A DNA stretch of 64,000 nucleotides from Rufibacter sediminis (GTDB lineage Bacteria; Bacteroidota; Bacteroidia; Cytophagales; Hymenobacteraceae). The position numbers and the translations under genes were made by a program. The notes under the pieces are model-generated. The model was not told where the DNA came from. It saw only the letters and a list, made by a program, of their open reading frames with translations, and did no database searches. The stretch is taken from the NCBI RefSeq assembly GCF_014269285.1, contig NZ_JACOAF010000041.1:1-64000 (forward strand). The letters are read 5' to 3'. Below are positions 17,754 to 25,518 of the stretch, one piece after another (position 1 is the first letter of the stretch; every line of letters begins with the position of its first letter).

Positions 17754-18467
17754 ATGCCTTCCATAGACGTTTGCTTCAGCCCGGCGCTGTTGCCTTTGTA
17801 TGATTTAACCGGCAAGATTGCCGTGGCCGTTGACGTGCTGCGCGCCACCTCCGGCATGGTGACCGCCCTCGCCAACGGCGTGACCCACATCGCCCCCGTG
17901 AGTGAACTGGATGCCTGCCTCGCCTACCGCGACCAGGGCTACCTGGTGGCCGCCGAGCGCGACGGCATCAAAGCCGAGGGGTTTGACCTGGGCAATTCCC
18001 CATTCCATTACCTGGACGAAGACCACTCCGGTCGCTTTTTGGCCATCACCACCACCAACGGAACCCAGGCCATCCGGCAATCCCGCTCCGCGGATGAGGT
18101 ACTGATTGGGGCGTTCCTGAACGTAGGTGCCGTGGCCGACTACGTGCGCCGCGCTGGCAAAGACGTAGTGGTGGTGTGCGCGGGTTGGAAAGGCCTGTTC
18201 AACCTGGAAGACACGCTGTTTGCCGGTGCCCTGGCCGATCGGCTGCAAGGCGACTTCGACCTGAACAACGATGCCACCCTGGCCGCTTTCCACCTCTACC
18301 AAACCGCCAAAGCCGATAAACTGGCGTTTCTCTCCAAGTCATCGCACGTTCAGCGGCTGGAGCGCTTGCACATCCTCAAAGACATTGAATTCTGCCTCCA
18401 GGAAGACACCTACACCGTAGTTCCCATCCTGAAAGGCGATTTCCTGGTACCGGCGGAGCTTGCCTAG
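17754..18467 (+). CDS. comB: ComB-family 2-phosphosulfolactate phosphatase
   Basis: 237 residues of the ComB family, which hydrolyses 2-phosphosulfolactate to sulfolactate in coenzyme M and sulfolactate synthesis. Conserved features include VAVDVLRATSGMVTAL near the N-terminus, TTTNGTQAI in the middle and FNLEDTLFAGAL late. No comA, comC or other sulfonate gene is nearby. In Bacteroidota the physiological role is unclear; a link to sulfonolipid or sulfolactate metabolism is speculation. The start follows the inverted-repeat gap; no ribosome site stands out. Confidence 0.88.
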   Translation: MPSIDVCFSPALLPLYDLTGKIAVAVDVLRATSGMVTALANGVTHIAPVSELDACLAYRDQGYLVAAERDGIKAEGFDLGNSPFHYLDEDHSGRFLAITTTNGTQAIRQSRSADEVLIGAFLNVGAVADYVRRAGKDVVVVCAGWKGLFNLEDTLFAGALADRLQGDFDLNNDATLAAFHLYQTAKADKLAFLSKSSHVQRLERLHILKDIEFCLQEDTYTVVPILKGDFLVPAELA

Positions 18468-18613
18468 CTTTCGAGGTGGGACTTTTTCGTAACGCCAGAA
18501 TGATCTAGCCTCACCCTTGCTGCGTGTTTTCACCAGCAAGCGGGAAGGCGCTTGTGTCTGGATGGTGGCTGGCTTGTCAATGCTGCTGCTCTCCAGAACA
18601 GCTACAATCAGAG

Positions 18614-18675
18614 TGCCCTGCCCGGGGTTTTAGGTCTGTTTTCTAAAAAGCAGCCTTAAAACTCCGGGCAGGGCA
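18614..18675. terminator. bidirectional hairpin with dispersed palindrome copy 10
   Basis: Outer arms TGCCCTGCCCGG (18614-18625) and complement (18664-18675) enclose the element core (GGTTTTAGGTCTGTTTTC then TAAAAAGCAGCCTTAAAAC). It lies between convergent comB and the DUF2490-like gene. Confidence 0.75.
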
Positions 18676-18700
18676 TTCATTATATAGAGGAGTTTCTGAC

Positions 18701-19552
18701 TTAATGAGCCGCGTGCCGCTTACTGAACGGGTCCTGTAAAAGAAGATCGAAGGCCAGGTACGAGGTTTTGTGGCCGTGCGGCTTGAACTGTTCCATGATG
18801 CCTAGGTCAAGGCAAACCGGCGAGTCGGGGAAAACGTGCCGGAAGTACACCGATAAGCGGTCCTCGGTGAAATGGTAGGCAGACCAGGTTTTGTTTGAGT
18901 TTTCATCCATGGCCGTCAGGATTTCATTTCCCCCGATGAGGAAGTTGTTGTGGTGGTCGTTGAGCGGAATACTGGCCTGCGCCTTCGCCCTGATTCTGAT
19001 TTCCTCGGGCGTTTCCAGGGGCTCCTCCGATGACTGAAAGAAGGTGCGCAGCTCCGGCCGGAAGGTGTAGGTCATGGCTACCTGCCTGATCTTGTGCTTG
19101 TAGTACAAACGGCTGTAGTACCGCGCCTCATACCGGTAAGCCGGGTTTTCCAGTTCATACGGCGCGTCACTTGCATATTCATTCTGCCGCCGGAGGCTAC
19201 CCGCCACCGAGAGTTGCCAGTGGGGCGTGAAGCCGTATACTACTTCCTGGTTCAGGACCAGCAAGCCCTGTTTCTTGAGCAGCGCCCAGTTATCGGGGTC
19301 GCTCTCCCGGGCTACCCCGGCGTAGGTGGTAGAGGTCCAGCGGGAACCCAGGTGTTGGCTCAGCCCCAGGGCTGCCCAGCTTACCCCTTGGGTGGAACTT
19401 ACGCCCGGAGGCGAAATCTGGGCCTGGCACCAGAACGATAGCAGAAGCAGAAATGCCAGCGCGGTAAATCGCCAGCGAAATAAGTTAAACGATACAGACG
19501 AAAAATAACGGAACGCTGGCGCGAATAGGGGGCAAGTGGAAGTTGTTGACAT
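18701..19552 (-). CDS. DUF2490-like outer-membrane beta-barrel protein
   Basis: 283 residues. A hydrophobic segment around residues 26-44 ending CQAQ is the likely signal sequence; the N-terminus before it is long (about 25 residues) and there is no internal Met, so the true start may be a nearby alternative codon. The mature part has alternating amphipathic strands with Tyr/Arg/Trp ends (YRYEARYYSRLYYKHKI, VAMTYTFRPEL, LSVYFRHVFP) and ends in FDLLLQDPF, fitting the DUF2490 outer-membrane barrel family. The function is unknown. It is monocistronic. Confidence 0.65.
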   Translation of the reverse strand: MSTTSTCPLFAPAFRYFSSVSFNLFRWRFTALAFLLLLSFWCQAQISPPGVSSTQGVSWAALGLSQHLGSRWTSTTYAGVARESDPDNWALLKKQGLLVLNQEVVYGFTPHWQLSVAGSLRRQNEYASDAPYELENPAYRYEARYYSRLYYKHKIRQVAMTYTFRPELRTFFQSSEEPLETPEEIRIRAKAQASIPLNDHHNNFLIGGNEILTAMDENSNKTWSAYHFTEDRLSVYFRHVFPDSPVCLDLGIMEQFKPHGHKTSYLAFDLLLQDPFSKRHAAH

Positions 19553-19681
19553 AGTTTCTTTCAGTTAGTTTTATCTTAGTAAGGATTTCTGATGTCCTCA
19601 AAGAGACAGTTCAATTCTGGAAGGAATTGGGAAAGAAACGCGCCTGAGTTAAAAATCCGGTTTTGCCTGAAAGCAAAGCCA

Positions 19682-19729
19682 AAACCCGTTTCAGAGCTGT
19701 TTTTCTGAAAACAGCCCCGAAACGGGTTT
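19682..19729. repeat. hairpin with dispersed palindrome copy 11
   Basis: Outer arms AAACCCGTTTC (19682-19692) and complement (19719-19729) enclose AGAGCTGTTTTTCTGAAAAC and AGCCCC. It is just downstream of the mazG-like gene. Confidence 0.75.
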
Positions 19730-19752
19730 CTTCTGTGCCAGTCGGTTTTGCC

Positions 19753-20079
19753 TTACCGCAGCTTAGGGTTGTTCTGGTGCCGGTCTTTGTCGCGGGAGGT
19801 GCGTTTCTCCATGCCTTTGGCGAAGGCCTCGGTTAAGTTCACGCCCGTCTGGTTCGCCAGCGCGATGAGCACGAACAGCACATCGGCCATCTCCGCGCCC
19901 AGGTCCACGTCCTCATCGCTTTTCTTGAATGACTGATCGCCGTAGCGCCGGGCGATGATACGGGCCACTTCGCCCACTTCCTCGGTGAGAATGGCCAGGT
20001 TGGTCAGTTCGGAGAAATACCGCACGCCCACGTCTTTGATCCAGGTGTCTACGGTTTGTTGCGCTTCTTCTAAGGTCAT
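19753..20079 (-). CDS. MazG-like nucleotide pyrophosphohydrolase
   Basis: 108-residue single-domain MazG-type NTP pyrophosphohydrolase, a house-cleaning enzyme that hydrolyses (d)NTPs to monophosphates. Metal-binding acidic residues are visible in LTEEVGEVARII (Glu33, Glu34, Glu37) and EMADVLFVLIAL (Glu63 and Asp66). The length suits the single-domain subgroup (YpjD-like). It lies downstream of dtd on the same strand; the 176-bp gap carries short-word repeats and a dispersed palindrome, so co-transcription is uncertain. Confidence 0.88.
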   Translation of the reverse strand: MTLEEAQQTVDTWIKDVGVRYFSELTNLAILTEEVGEVARIIARRYGDQSFKKSDEDVDLGAEMADVLFVLIALANQTGVNLTEAFAKGMEKRTSRDKDRHQNNPKLR

Positions 20080-20089
20080 GTTTTTAATG

Positions 20090-20248
20090 TGCTAATTTGG
20101 AAATGTGCTGATGTGCTAATTTGAAAATGTGCTGATGTGCTAATGAAGTATGTTTTGGGGCTGTTTTTATCAAAGTAGGCCAATAACAGCATCGGCCTCT
20201 ATTATAAACTAACAACCAACAACTAATAACTGACAACTAACAACCAGC
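20090..20248. repeat. short-word repeat tracts flanking a dispersed palindrome
   Basis: 20090-20148 repeats the words TGTGCTAATTTG/AAATGTGCTGA four to five times; 20206-20246 repeats AACAACCAAC/TAACTGACAACTAAC-type words. Dispersed palindrome copy 12 (20151-20184) sits between. Together they fill the mazG-dtd gap. Confidence 0.65.
20151..20184. repeat. dispersed palindrome copy 12
   Basis: TGTTTTGGGGCTGTTTTTAT then CAAAGTAGGCCAAT; left arm well kept, right arm eroded. Confidence 0.6.
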
Positions 20249-20255
20249 CATCAAT

Positions 20256-20708
20256 TTACTCCCGGTTCTGCGAGTCTATGGTGATGGTGACGGGGCCGTC
20301 ATTGGTGAGCGCCACTTTCATATCGGCCCCGAAGATGCCGGTGGGGATGGGCTTGTTCAATTCCTTTTCCAAGATCTGGTGAAATTGCTCATACAGCGGG
20401 ATGGCCACGGCGGGCGGGGCTGCATTTATATAAGAGGGGCGGTTGCCTTTCTTGGTGAGGGCGTACAGCGTGAACTGACTGATCAGCAGAATGCCGCCGT
20501 TCACGTCCTGTACGCTCAGGTTCATCTTGTCCTCGGCATCAGAGAAAATGCGGAGCTGGGAGATCTTCTTGGCGGTCCAGGTCAGGTCCTCGGGCGTATC
20601 TGAGGCGGTGAAGCCCGCCAGCACCAGCAGGCCCTGCTCAATTTGTCCGTTTATTTCTCCTTCAATGGTGACAGATGCCTGAGACACCCGTTGAATCACG
20701 ACGCGCAT
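20256..20708 (-). CDS. dtd: D-aminoacyl-tRNA deacylase
   Basis: 150-residue cytosolic enzyme that frees D-amino acids (and mischarged glycine) from tRNA. The family signatures are present: SQFTLYA (about 77-83) with the catalytic Thr of that motif, GNRPSY, and the C-terminal TNDGPVTI carrying the cross-subunit Gly-cisPro element. MRVVIQRVSQASV is the canonical N-terminus, supporting the ATG at 20708. It is divergent from the large membrane-anchored gene; the 229-bp gap holds a dispersed palindrome and that gene's promoter. Confidence 0.95.
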   Translation of the reverse strand: MRVVIQRVSQASVTIEGEINGQIEQGLLVLAGFTASDTPEDLTWTAKKISQLRIFSDAEDKMNLSVQDVNGGILLISQFTLYALTKKGNRPSYINAAPPAVAIPLYEQFHQILEKELNKPIPTGIFGADMKVALTNDGPVTITIDSQNRE

Positions 20709-20735
20709 AGATCATACATAAGGGGAAAGGATTGG

Positions 20736-20775
20736 GCTGTTTTAAGGCAGTTTTCCGGAAAAAGGGCCAAAAACC
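20736..20775. repeat. dispersed palindrome copy 13
   Basis: GGCTGTTTTAAGGCAGTTTT then CCGGAAAAAGGGCCAAAAAC, in the divergent gap between dtd and the next gene, so not in a terminator position. Confidence 0.6.
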
Positions 20776-20888
20776 CGTTGCCTCCATCGCGCAGCCGCTC
20801 ATTCTCTCCGTTAGAAAGTGGCAAGTTAATAAGAAAACCGGCTGGCGGGGCTGCAGGGCGCACATTCTTCATTTTATGGGGAGTAAAC

Positions 20889-20918
20889 GTTGAGGCGGAG
20901 GTTTTTCCATTATTTTTG
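20889..20918 (+). promoter_or_regulatory. promoter of the large anchored protein gene
   Basis: -33 GTTG (20889-20892), 18-nt spacer, -7 TATTTTTG (20911-20918), an exact TAnnTTTG match 20 bp before the ATG at 20938. Confidence 0.5.
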
Positions 20919-20937
20919 TGTTCCTAACCCTTCAAGG

Positions 20938-23640
20938 ATGCCGAAAAAGACGATTTACTGGCTGTGTGGATTGGTAGTGCTGGTGGCGCTGGGTTTCTAT
21001 GGGTTTTCAAAATGGACCGAGACGCGCGAAAAGGTAAGCCTCTGGACGCTGGTACCTGACGATGCCGTTTTTGTGGTGGAAACCAACAACGCTCCCCGGT
21101 TTCTCACCCACCTGCAGCAGACAGACTTATGGGCCACGGTCTCGCAGATGCCGTACGTGCTGCGCATGGAGGACCAGCTGACCCTGTTGGACAGCCTGTC
21201 TAACGGCCGGACGCAGCTGAAGAATTTCCTGACCAACAAAAACGTGCTCCTCTCCATGCACGTGCTGGGCCGCACCGAGTACGAGATGATCTATTACGTG
21301 CCGGTCAACACCGTAGCCCAGCACCGCTACATCCGGACACTGGTGGAGAACCTGAACAAAACCGGGATGTACCGCCAGGAAGTGCGCGACTACCAGGGCT
21401 TCCAGATCACCGACATCATCCACGAGAACAACAACGACAACCTATCCTATTTCAGTTTCCACAACAACCTGGTCATCAGCCCCAGCCCGGTGCTGGTGGA
21501 GGAGATCATCCGGAAGATCAACCGCGGGCAGCTGGAGTCGCCGGCCAAAGACTACAAGAACACCAATTACCTGAGCCAGCCCGATGTCTACGCCAACGTG
21601 TTCATCAACTACCAGCACCTGCCAGATTTACTGGGCGTTTTCCTGAAAAAGGATCTGCTGGATGACGTGAACATGCTCAGCAGCCTGTGCCGCAACAGCA
21701 TGCTGGAACTCAAGCTAGACAACAACCGACTGTTTCTGAACGGCTTCTCGCACCCAGAAACAGTGGAAGGCTCTTTGTACAGCCGCATCAAGGGGCACCC
21801 GGCCAAGGAATTCAAGATGCGCGAGGTGCTGCCGGTGCGGGCCGCCATTGTGTTGCACATGGGCTTGAACCAGATGAGTTCGCTTAGGCCCGGCCCCGCC
21901 AAAGCCGGCGGCGCTTTCCTGGACTCGCTGTCCGGTTCCTTTGCCGGCGAACTGGGTCTGTGCTACCTGGAGGCCTATGATACCAAGACCAGCCCTGAGA
22001 AAGTGCTCTTCGCACAATCTGCCAACCCACGGCTCACGCAGCAGATGCTCAACCGCCTGCAACCCGGCCAGACCGATGGCACCGTGGAGAAACACGGCCA
22101 GCACACCATCCGGTTGCTCACGGCCCGCGAGCTGCCGCAGCAACTCTTCGGGGACCTTTTCAAAGGCTTCGAGCAGACGTACTACACCACCCTGCAGAAT
22201 TACATCCTGTTCACTGATGACGTGGCCACCATGCGCGCGCTGCTCACCGAGGTGGAGGAAGGCAAGGTCTGGAGCAAAGCCCCGGCCATGGAGCCGCTGC
22301 TCAATGAGTCGCAGCAGGAAGACAACATCGGGCTGTTCGTGAACACCAACCACGCCTGGAATTTGCTCTTAAGGTCCATGAGTCCGCAAAAGCAGGTGAA
22401 CCTGCTCCGGAACAGCGCCATCATCAAGAAATTCAACTATTTCAGCGTGCAGTTCAGCACAGCGGAGAAGCAGTATTACACCAGTTATCTGCTGCGCCAC
22501 CAGGAGGAATCTCGGGTGAAAACCGTCATCGCGGACGAGGGCATCCGGCAGGAGGAGACGTTTGATTTCACCAGCCGTCTGATTTCCTCGCCGTTCCTGA
22601 CGCAGTACGTGGTGGATAACAGCCCGGAGATTGTGGTGCAGGACTCGGCGCTGGTACTGTACGGCGTAGGAGCAGAGCGGGGCCGCCGCAACTGGAGCGA
22701 TACGCTTTCCTCGCGCATCATGGGGCCGGTGCTGCAACTGCCCTTTGGCAAGGACAAGCGGTTGAACTACTTTTTCGCCACCGCCAACAGTCTCCATTGC
22801 ATTGACAAGAAAGGTGCCGAGGAGGAGAACTTCCCTTTCATTCTGGGCGATTCGTTGCGGTTGCAGCGGCTCACGGTGTTTGACTACGACAAAACCGGCG
22901 ATTACCGCCTGGCCGCCGATGACAACCTGGGCAACCTTTTCATTCTGGACCTGCAGGGCAACGTGCAGTCCGGCTGGAACCCCATGCGTCTGGACAGCCG
23001 CCTGGCCGCGCCGCCGCAACACGTGAAGGTGAACGGCCGGAACGTGATCATGGTGGTGCTGGAGAACGGGTACGTGTACGCGTTCGGGACACAGGGCGAG
23101 CCGTATCCGGGTTTCCCCATCAACCTGAACGCCAACCTGCGCTCGGGGCTGTTCCCTAAACTCGGTATTTCGTTCCGGCGCTCGCTTTTCACCACCGTCA
23201 CCCAAGATGGGCAGGTGATCTCGTTTGATTTGACCGGGGAAGTCACCAAGCGCGAGCAACTCCTGCGCCCCGACCGCCGCAGCACGTTCAAGCTGGTGCC
23301 CGAGGCCGGAGGCAAGTCCTTCATCATCGCCCGCTCAGACCCGGGCCGCGTGGCCTTGTTCGCCCAGGACGGGAAACTGCTGCTGGACCGTCGGTTTGTC
23401 ACGTCATCGGCTAAAGAGGTGCAGTACTTCCATTTCGGGGGAGACCGCAAGCTGTATGTGATCTGGGAAACCGGTCCGCGCAAGGCGTACCTGTTTGACG
23501 TGCAGGCGCAACCTCTGGGCGAGGACCCCATCAACACCAGTTATCCGGTGGCGGTGCGCTACAACGAGGTGCAGAACCAGTACACCATCTTCTCAACCTA
23601 CAACCGGCTGCTCCAGAAGACATTGGTACAAGGCCGATGA
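20938..23640 (+). CDS. membrane-anchored periplasmic protein (DUF3352-like plus propeller-like C-terminus)
   Basis: 900 residues from the ATG at 20938 (MPKKTIYWLC). One N-terminal transmembrane helix (about 5-25) anchors a large extracytoplasmic part. The first half (about 40-560) has features of the DUF3352-type proteins of Bacteroidota (opening VPDDAVFVVETNN, and repeated Phe/Tyr/Asn-rich strands). The last third (about 600-890) has repeating beta segments such as YRLAADDNLGNLFILDLQG and NGYVYAFGTQGEPYPGFP, which look like a beta propeller of the PQQ/WD type. No catalytic motif is visible and the function is unknown. An upstream start at 20890 would overlap the promoter. Confidence 0.75.
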   Translation: MPKKTIYWLCGLVVLVALGFYGFSKWTETREKVSLWTLVPDDAVFVVETNNAPRFLTHLQQTDLWATVSQMPYVLRMEDQLTLLDSLSNGRTQLKNFLTNKNVLLSMHVLGRTEYEMIYYVPVNTVAQHRYIRTLVENLNKTGMYRQEVRDYQGFQITDIIHENNNDNLSYFSFHNNLVISPSPVLVEEIIRKINRGQLESPAKDYKNTNYLSQPDVYANVFINYQHLPDLLGVFLKKDLLDDVNMLSSLCRNSMLELKLDNNRLFLNGFSHPETVEGSLYSRIKGHPAKEFKMREVLPVRAAIVLHMGLNQMSSLRPGPAKAGGAFLDSLSGSFAGELGLCYLEAYDTKTSPEKVLFAQSANPRLTQQMLNRLQPGQTDGTVEKHGQHTIRLLTARELPQQLFGDLFKGFEQTYYTTLQNYILFTDDVATMRALLTEVEEGKVWSKAPAMEPLLNESQQEDNIGLFVNTNHAWNLLLRSMSPQKQVNLLRNSAIIKKFNYFSVQFSTAEKQYYTSYLLRHQEESRVKTVIADEGIRQEETFDFTSRLISSPFLTQYVVDNSPEIVVQDSALVLYGVGAERGRRNWSDTLSSRIMGPVLQLPFGKDKRLNYFFATANSLHCIDKKGAEEENFPFILGDSLRLQRLTVFDYDKTGDYRLAADDNLGNLFILDLQGNVQSGWNPMRLDSRLAAPPQHVKVNGRNVIMVVLENGYVYAFGTQGEPYPGFPINLNANLRSGLFPKLGISFRRSLFTTVTQDGQVISFDLTGEVTKREQLLRPDRRSTFKLVPEAGGKSFIIARSDPGRVALFAQDGKLLLDRRFVTSSAKEVQYFHFGGDRKLYVIWETGPRKAYLFDVQAQPLGEDPINTSYPVAVRYNEVQNQYTIFSTYNRLLQKTLVQGR

Positions 23641-23676
23641 TCCAGAAACCCGCCGAGGCTTGCCTTCTCTGCTGGC

Positions 23677-23713
23677 GGTTTTGGGCTTGTTTTCTGAAAA
23701 CGAGCGGTAAACG
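23677..23713. repeat. dispersed palindrome copy 14
   Basis: CGGTTTTGGGCTTGTTTTCT then GAAAACGAGCGGTAAAC, 37 bp after the preceding stop. Confidence 0.65.
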
Positions 23714-23809
23714 GCGTCTTTTGTCTGGTCGGAAATCCTTCTGATTGGCGGTTATTCCGGGTCTTTAAGGAAGCTCGAAAAAAAATTGAAAAATATTTGG
23801 GCTTGACAT

Positions 23810-23839
23810 ATGTATATACATTAATTGTCTATACATTTG
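23810..23839 (+). promoter_or_regulatory. yceI promoter with palindromic operator
   Basis: -7 box TACATTTG (23832-23839) fits TAnnTTTG. A perfect 12-bp palindrome ATGTATATACAT (23810-23821) lies just upstream, and its half TATACAT (23815-23821) recurs at 23830-23836 across the -7 box. A TTGACA also occurs at 23803-23808. This arrangement suggests repression by a dimeric MarR-like or similar regulator (inference). Confidence 0.5.
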
Positions 23840-23868
23840 CATCACTTAAACAGTAAGTAAAAGCAAAA

Positions 23869-24462
23869 ATGAAACTAAGAAACACTGTCTTGGCAGCGCT
23901 GGTAGCGCTGGTGACATTTGCCTTCGCAGGCAAAGGAGTTGACTACAAAGTAGTGAACAATCAGTCTAAGGTGACCTGGAAAGGAACCAAAGTAGCGGGT
24001 GAGCATACCGGGCTTATCAGCATTTCAAACGGTAAACTGAACAGCGATGGCAAGAACATCCTGGGCGGTTTCTTTGAGATCGATATGAACTCCATTACCT
24101 GCACAGACATCACTGATGCCAAATACAACCAGCAGCTGGTGGGTCACCTGAAGAACGATGATTTCTTCGGCACTGACAAATTCCCTAAGTCTACCCTGCA
24201 GATCACCAAAGTAACGCCTACTAAAACCAAAGGCCAGTACCTGGTGAACGGTGATTTGACCATCAAAGGCATCAAGAAGCCAGTTCAATTCCCGGCTACC
24301 ATCACCATGGCAGGCAACCAGATCAAAGCCAAAGCCAACATCAAAGTAGACAGAACCAAATATGACATCAAATACGGTTCCGGTTCTTTCTTTGACAACT
24401 TAGGCGACAAAGCCATCAGCAACGAGTTTGACCTGAACGTTGACCTGGTAGCCCAGAAATAA
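23869..24462 (+). CDS. YceI-family secreted protein
   Basis: 197 residues: signal peptide (about 1-20, ending FAFAG) and one YceI lipocalin-like barrel. Typical features are SKVTWKGTKVAGEHTGLISI, LVGHLKNDDFFGTDKFPKS (conserved HLKNxDFFdtxkfP) and NGDLTIKGIKKPVQFP. YceI proteins bind polyisoprenoid or similar long lipids in the periplasm and are often induced by stress. It has its own promoter, operator and terminator, so it forms a single-gene unit. The codon choice is A-ending-rich compared with its neighbours, as in highly expressed genes here. Confidence 0.92.
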   Translation: MKLRNTVLAALVALVTFAFAGKGVDYKVVNNQSKVTWKGTKVAGEHTGLISISNGKLNSDGKNILGGFFEIDMNSITCTDITDAKYNQQLVGHLKNDDFFGTDKFPKSTLQITKVTPTKTKGQYLVNGDLTIKGIKKPVQFPATITMAGNQIKAKANIKVDRTKYDIKYGSGSFFDNLGDKAISNEFDLNVDLVAQK

Positions 24463-24486
24463 GTCTATCCGTTTTTCATGTTGATA

Positions 24487-24522
24487 TGCCCTGCAGAAAA
24501 CTTTCTACAGGGCATTTTCATT
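24487..24522 (+). terminator. yceI terminator
   Basis: TGCCCTGCAGA and TCTACAGGGCA arms (one mismatch) around AAACTT, followed by TTTTCATTT. Confidence 0.75.
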
Positions 24523-24572
24523 TAGTGCGCACTTCGGGTAGCTAGTACTGCCAGCGTGAGATGAATGATTCT

Positions 24573-24635
24573 GATGCGCGTCCGTTTCGGGGTTGTTTTC
24601 TTGGAAACAGCCCTGAAACGGACGCGCATCTTTTT
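24573..24635. terminator. long hairpin with dispersed palindrome copy 15
   Basis: Outer arms GATGCGCGTCCGTTTC (24573-24588) and exact complement (24615-24630) enclose GGGGTTGTTTTCTTGGAAAC and AGCCCT; a T run follows. It is the second hairpin after yceI. The rest of this 346-bp gap (24640-24800) is AT-rich and holds the next promoter. Confidence 0.75.
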
Positions 24636-24773
24636 GATACTCCCAGCTGCTGTGTTGTCGCTCTTACTTTATTGGGAGTATCGGTACTGTCAGGATAAAT
24701 GGGTTAACTGGAGTATGCCTGAAAGCATTCATTTTGTTTATGATAGTATTGCTATTATGTGTAAAGGTATTAG

Positions 24774-24781
24774 TATATTTG
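24774..24781 (+). promoter_or_regulatory. -7 box of the export operon
   Basis: TATATTTG, an exact TAnnTTTG match, 27 bp before the tetR ATG. The best -33 candidate is ATTG at 24748-24751 (22-nt spacing). The region 24700-24780 is markedly AT-rich. Confidence 0.4.
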
Positions 24782-24808
24782 CGGTAAGTAATACAGACAC
24801 AGACCCTC

Positions 24809-25513
24809 ATGAGCGCCACCATAAGAATCGAGTTAAATGAGAAGCTCTTCCTGCGTGATCCGGAACAGACCGAACTAGGTAGAACCATTGTGAAAGAAAG
24901 CATCCGGCTGATTGATGAACTGGGCTTTGAGCATTTCACCTTCAAAAAACTGGCGCAGCACATCACGTCCACAGAGGCATCGGTGTACCGGTATTTCGAG
25001 AACAAACACAAGCTGCTGCTGTACCTGGTGTCCTGGTACTGGAACTGGCTCGATTACCGGATCAGTTACCACACCCATCATGTGACGGATGCCTCTGAAA
25101 AGCTCAGGACGTTCATCCGGATTCTGGTCGGGAGCCATGGTAGTGAACCGCTGGAAGCGAATGTAGACGTGCTGGCGCTGGCCAGAATAGTGGTGCTGGA
25201 GGCCTCCAAAGCCTATCTCACCAAAGAAGTAGACACAGACAACAAAGCTGGCCTGTTCCAGGATTATAAAAACCTGTGCCATAAGATTGCGCTGGTGGTG
25301 CTGGAAATAGATCCTGCCTACCCATTCCCGCATGCGCTGGTGAGTACGCTCTTTGAAGCCGCCCGCAAGCACCTGTTCTTCGCGCAGCACCTGCCTTCCC
25401 TTACAGAAGTGAGACTGGAGAATGCCGGTGCCAATACCTTAAAAGGTTTTCTGAATCATCTGGCGTTTAGTTCCCTTACAAAAGAAGCCTCCTCCGTAGG
25501 CGCTAGTCTTTAA
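24809..25513 (+). CDS. TetR-family regulator of the export operon
   Basis: 234 residues. A typical TetR DNA-binding head (about 24-70) with LIDELGFEHFTFKKLAQHI, TSTEASVYRYFENKHKLLLYL, then an all-helical ligand domain containing an unusual WYWNWLDYRISYHTHH stretch. It lies 5 bp before an ABC-type gene and heads an operon of ABC, HlyD and TolC proteins, so it is likely an autoregulator of that operon. This position at the head of an efflux or export operon is common for TetR proteins. The inducer is unknown. Confidence 0.85.
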   Translation: MSATIRIELNEKLFLRDPEQTELGRTIVKESIRLIDELGFEHFTFKKLAQHITSTEASVYRYFENKHKLLLYLVSWYWNWLDYRISYHTHHVTDASEKLRTFIRILVGSHGSEPLEANVDVLALARIVVLEASKAYLTKEVDTDNKAGLFQDYKNLCHKIALVVLEIDPAYPFPHALVSTLFEAARKHLFFAQHLPSLTEVRLENAGANTLKGFLNHLAFSSLTKEASSVGASL

Positions 25514-25518
25514 CCTAT

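Noticed and set aside
20090-20248. Possible CRISPR array
   Set aside because: The repeated words are 7-12 nt, irregular and without unique 30-nt spacers; no cas genes are present.
21640-21662. GGGCGTTTTCCTGAAAAAGG as another palindrome copy in a gene
   Set aside because: Only the centre resembles the element; the flanking GGGC/GCCC arms are missing, so chance in coding DNA is likely.
22369-23259. A 296-codon minus-strand frame
   Set aside because: It is the complement of the large anchored protein gene and has no signal or motif.
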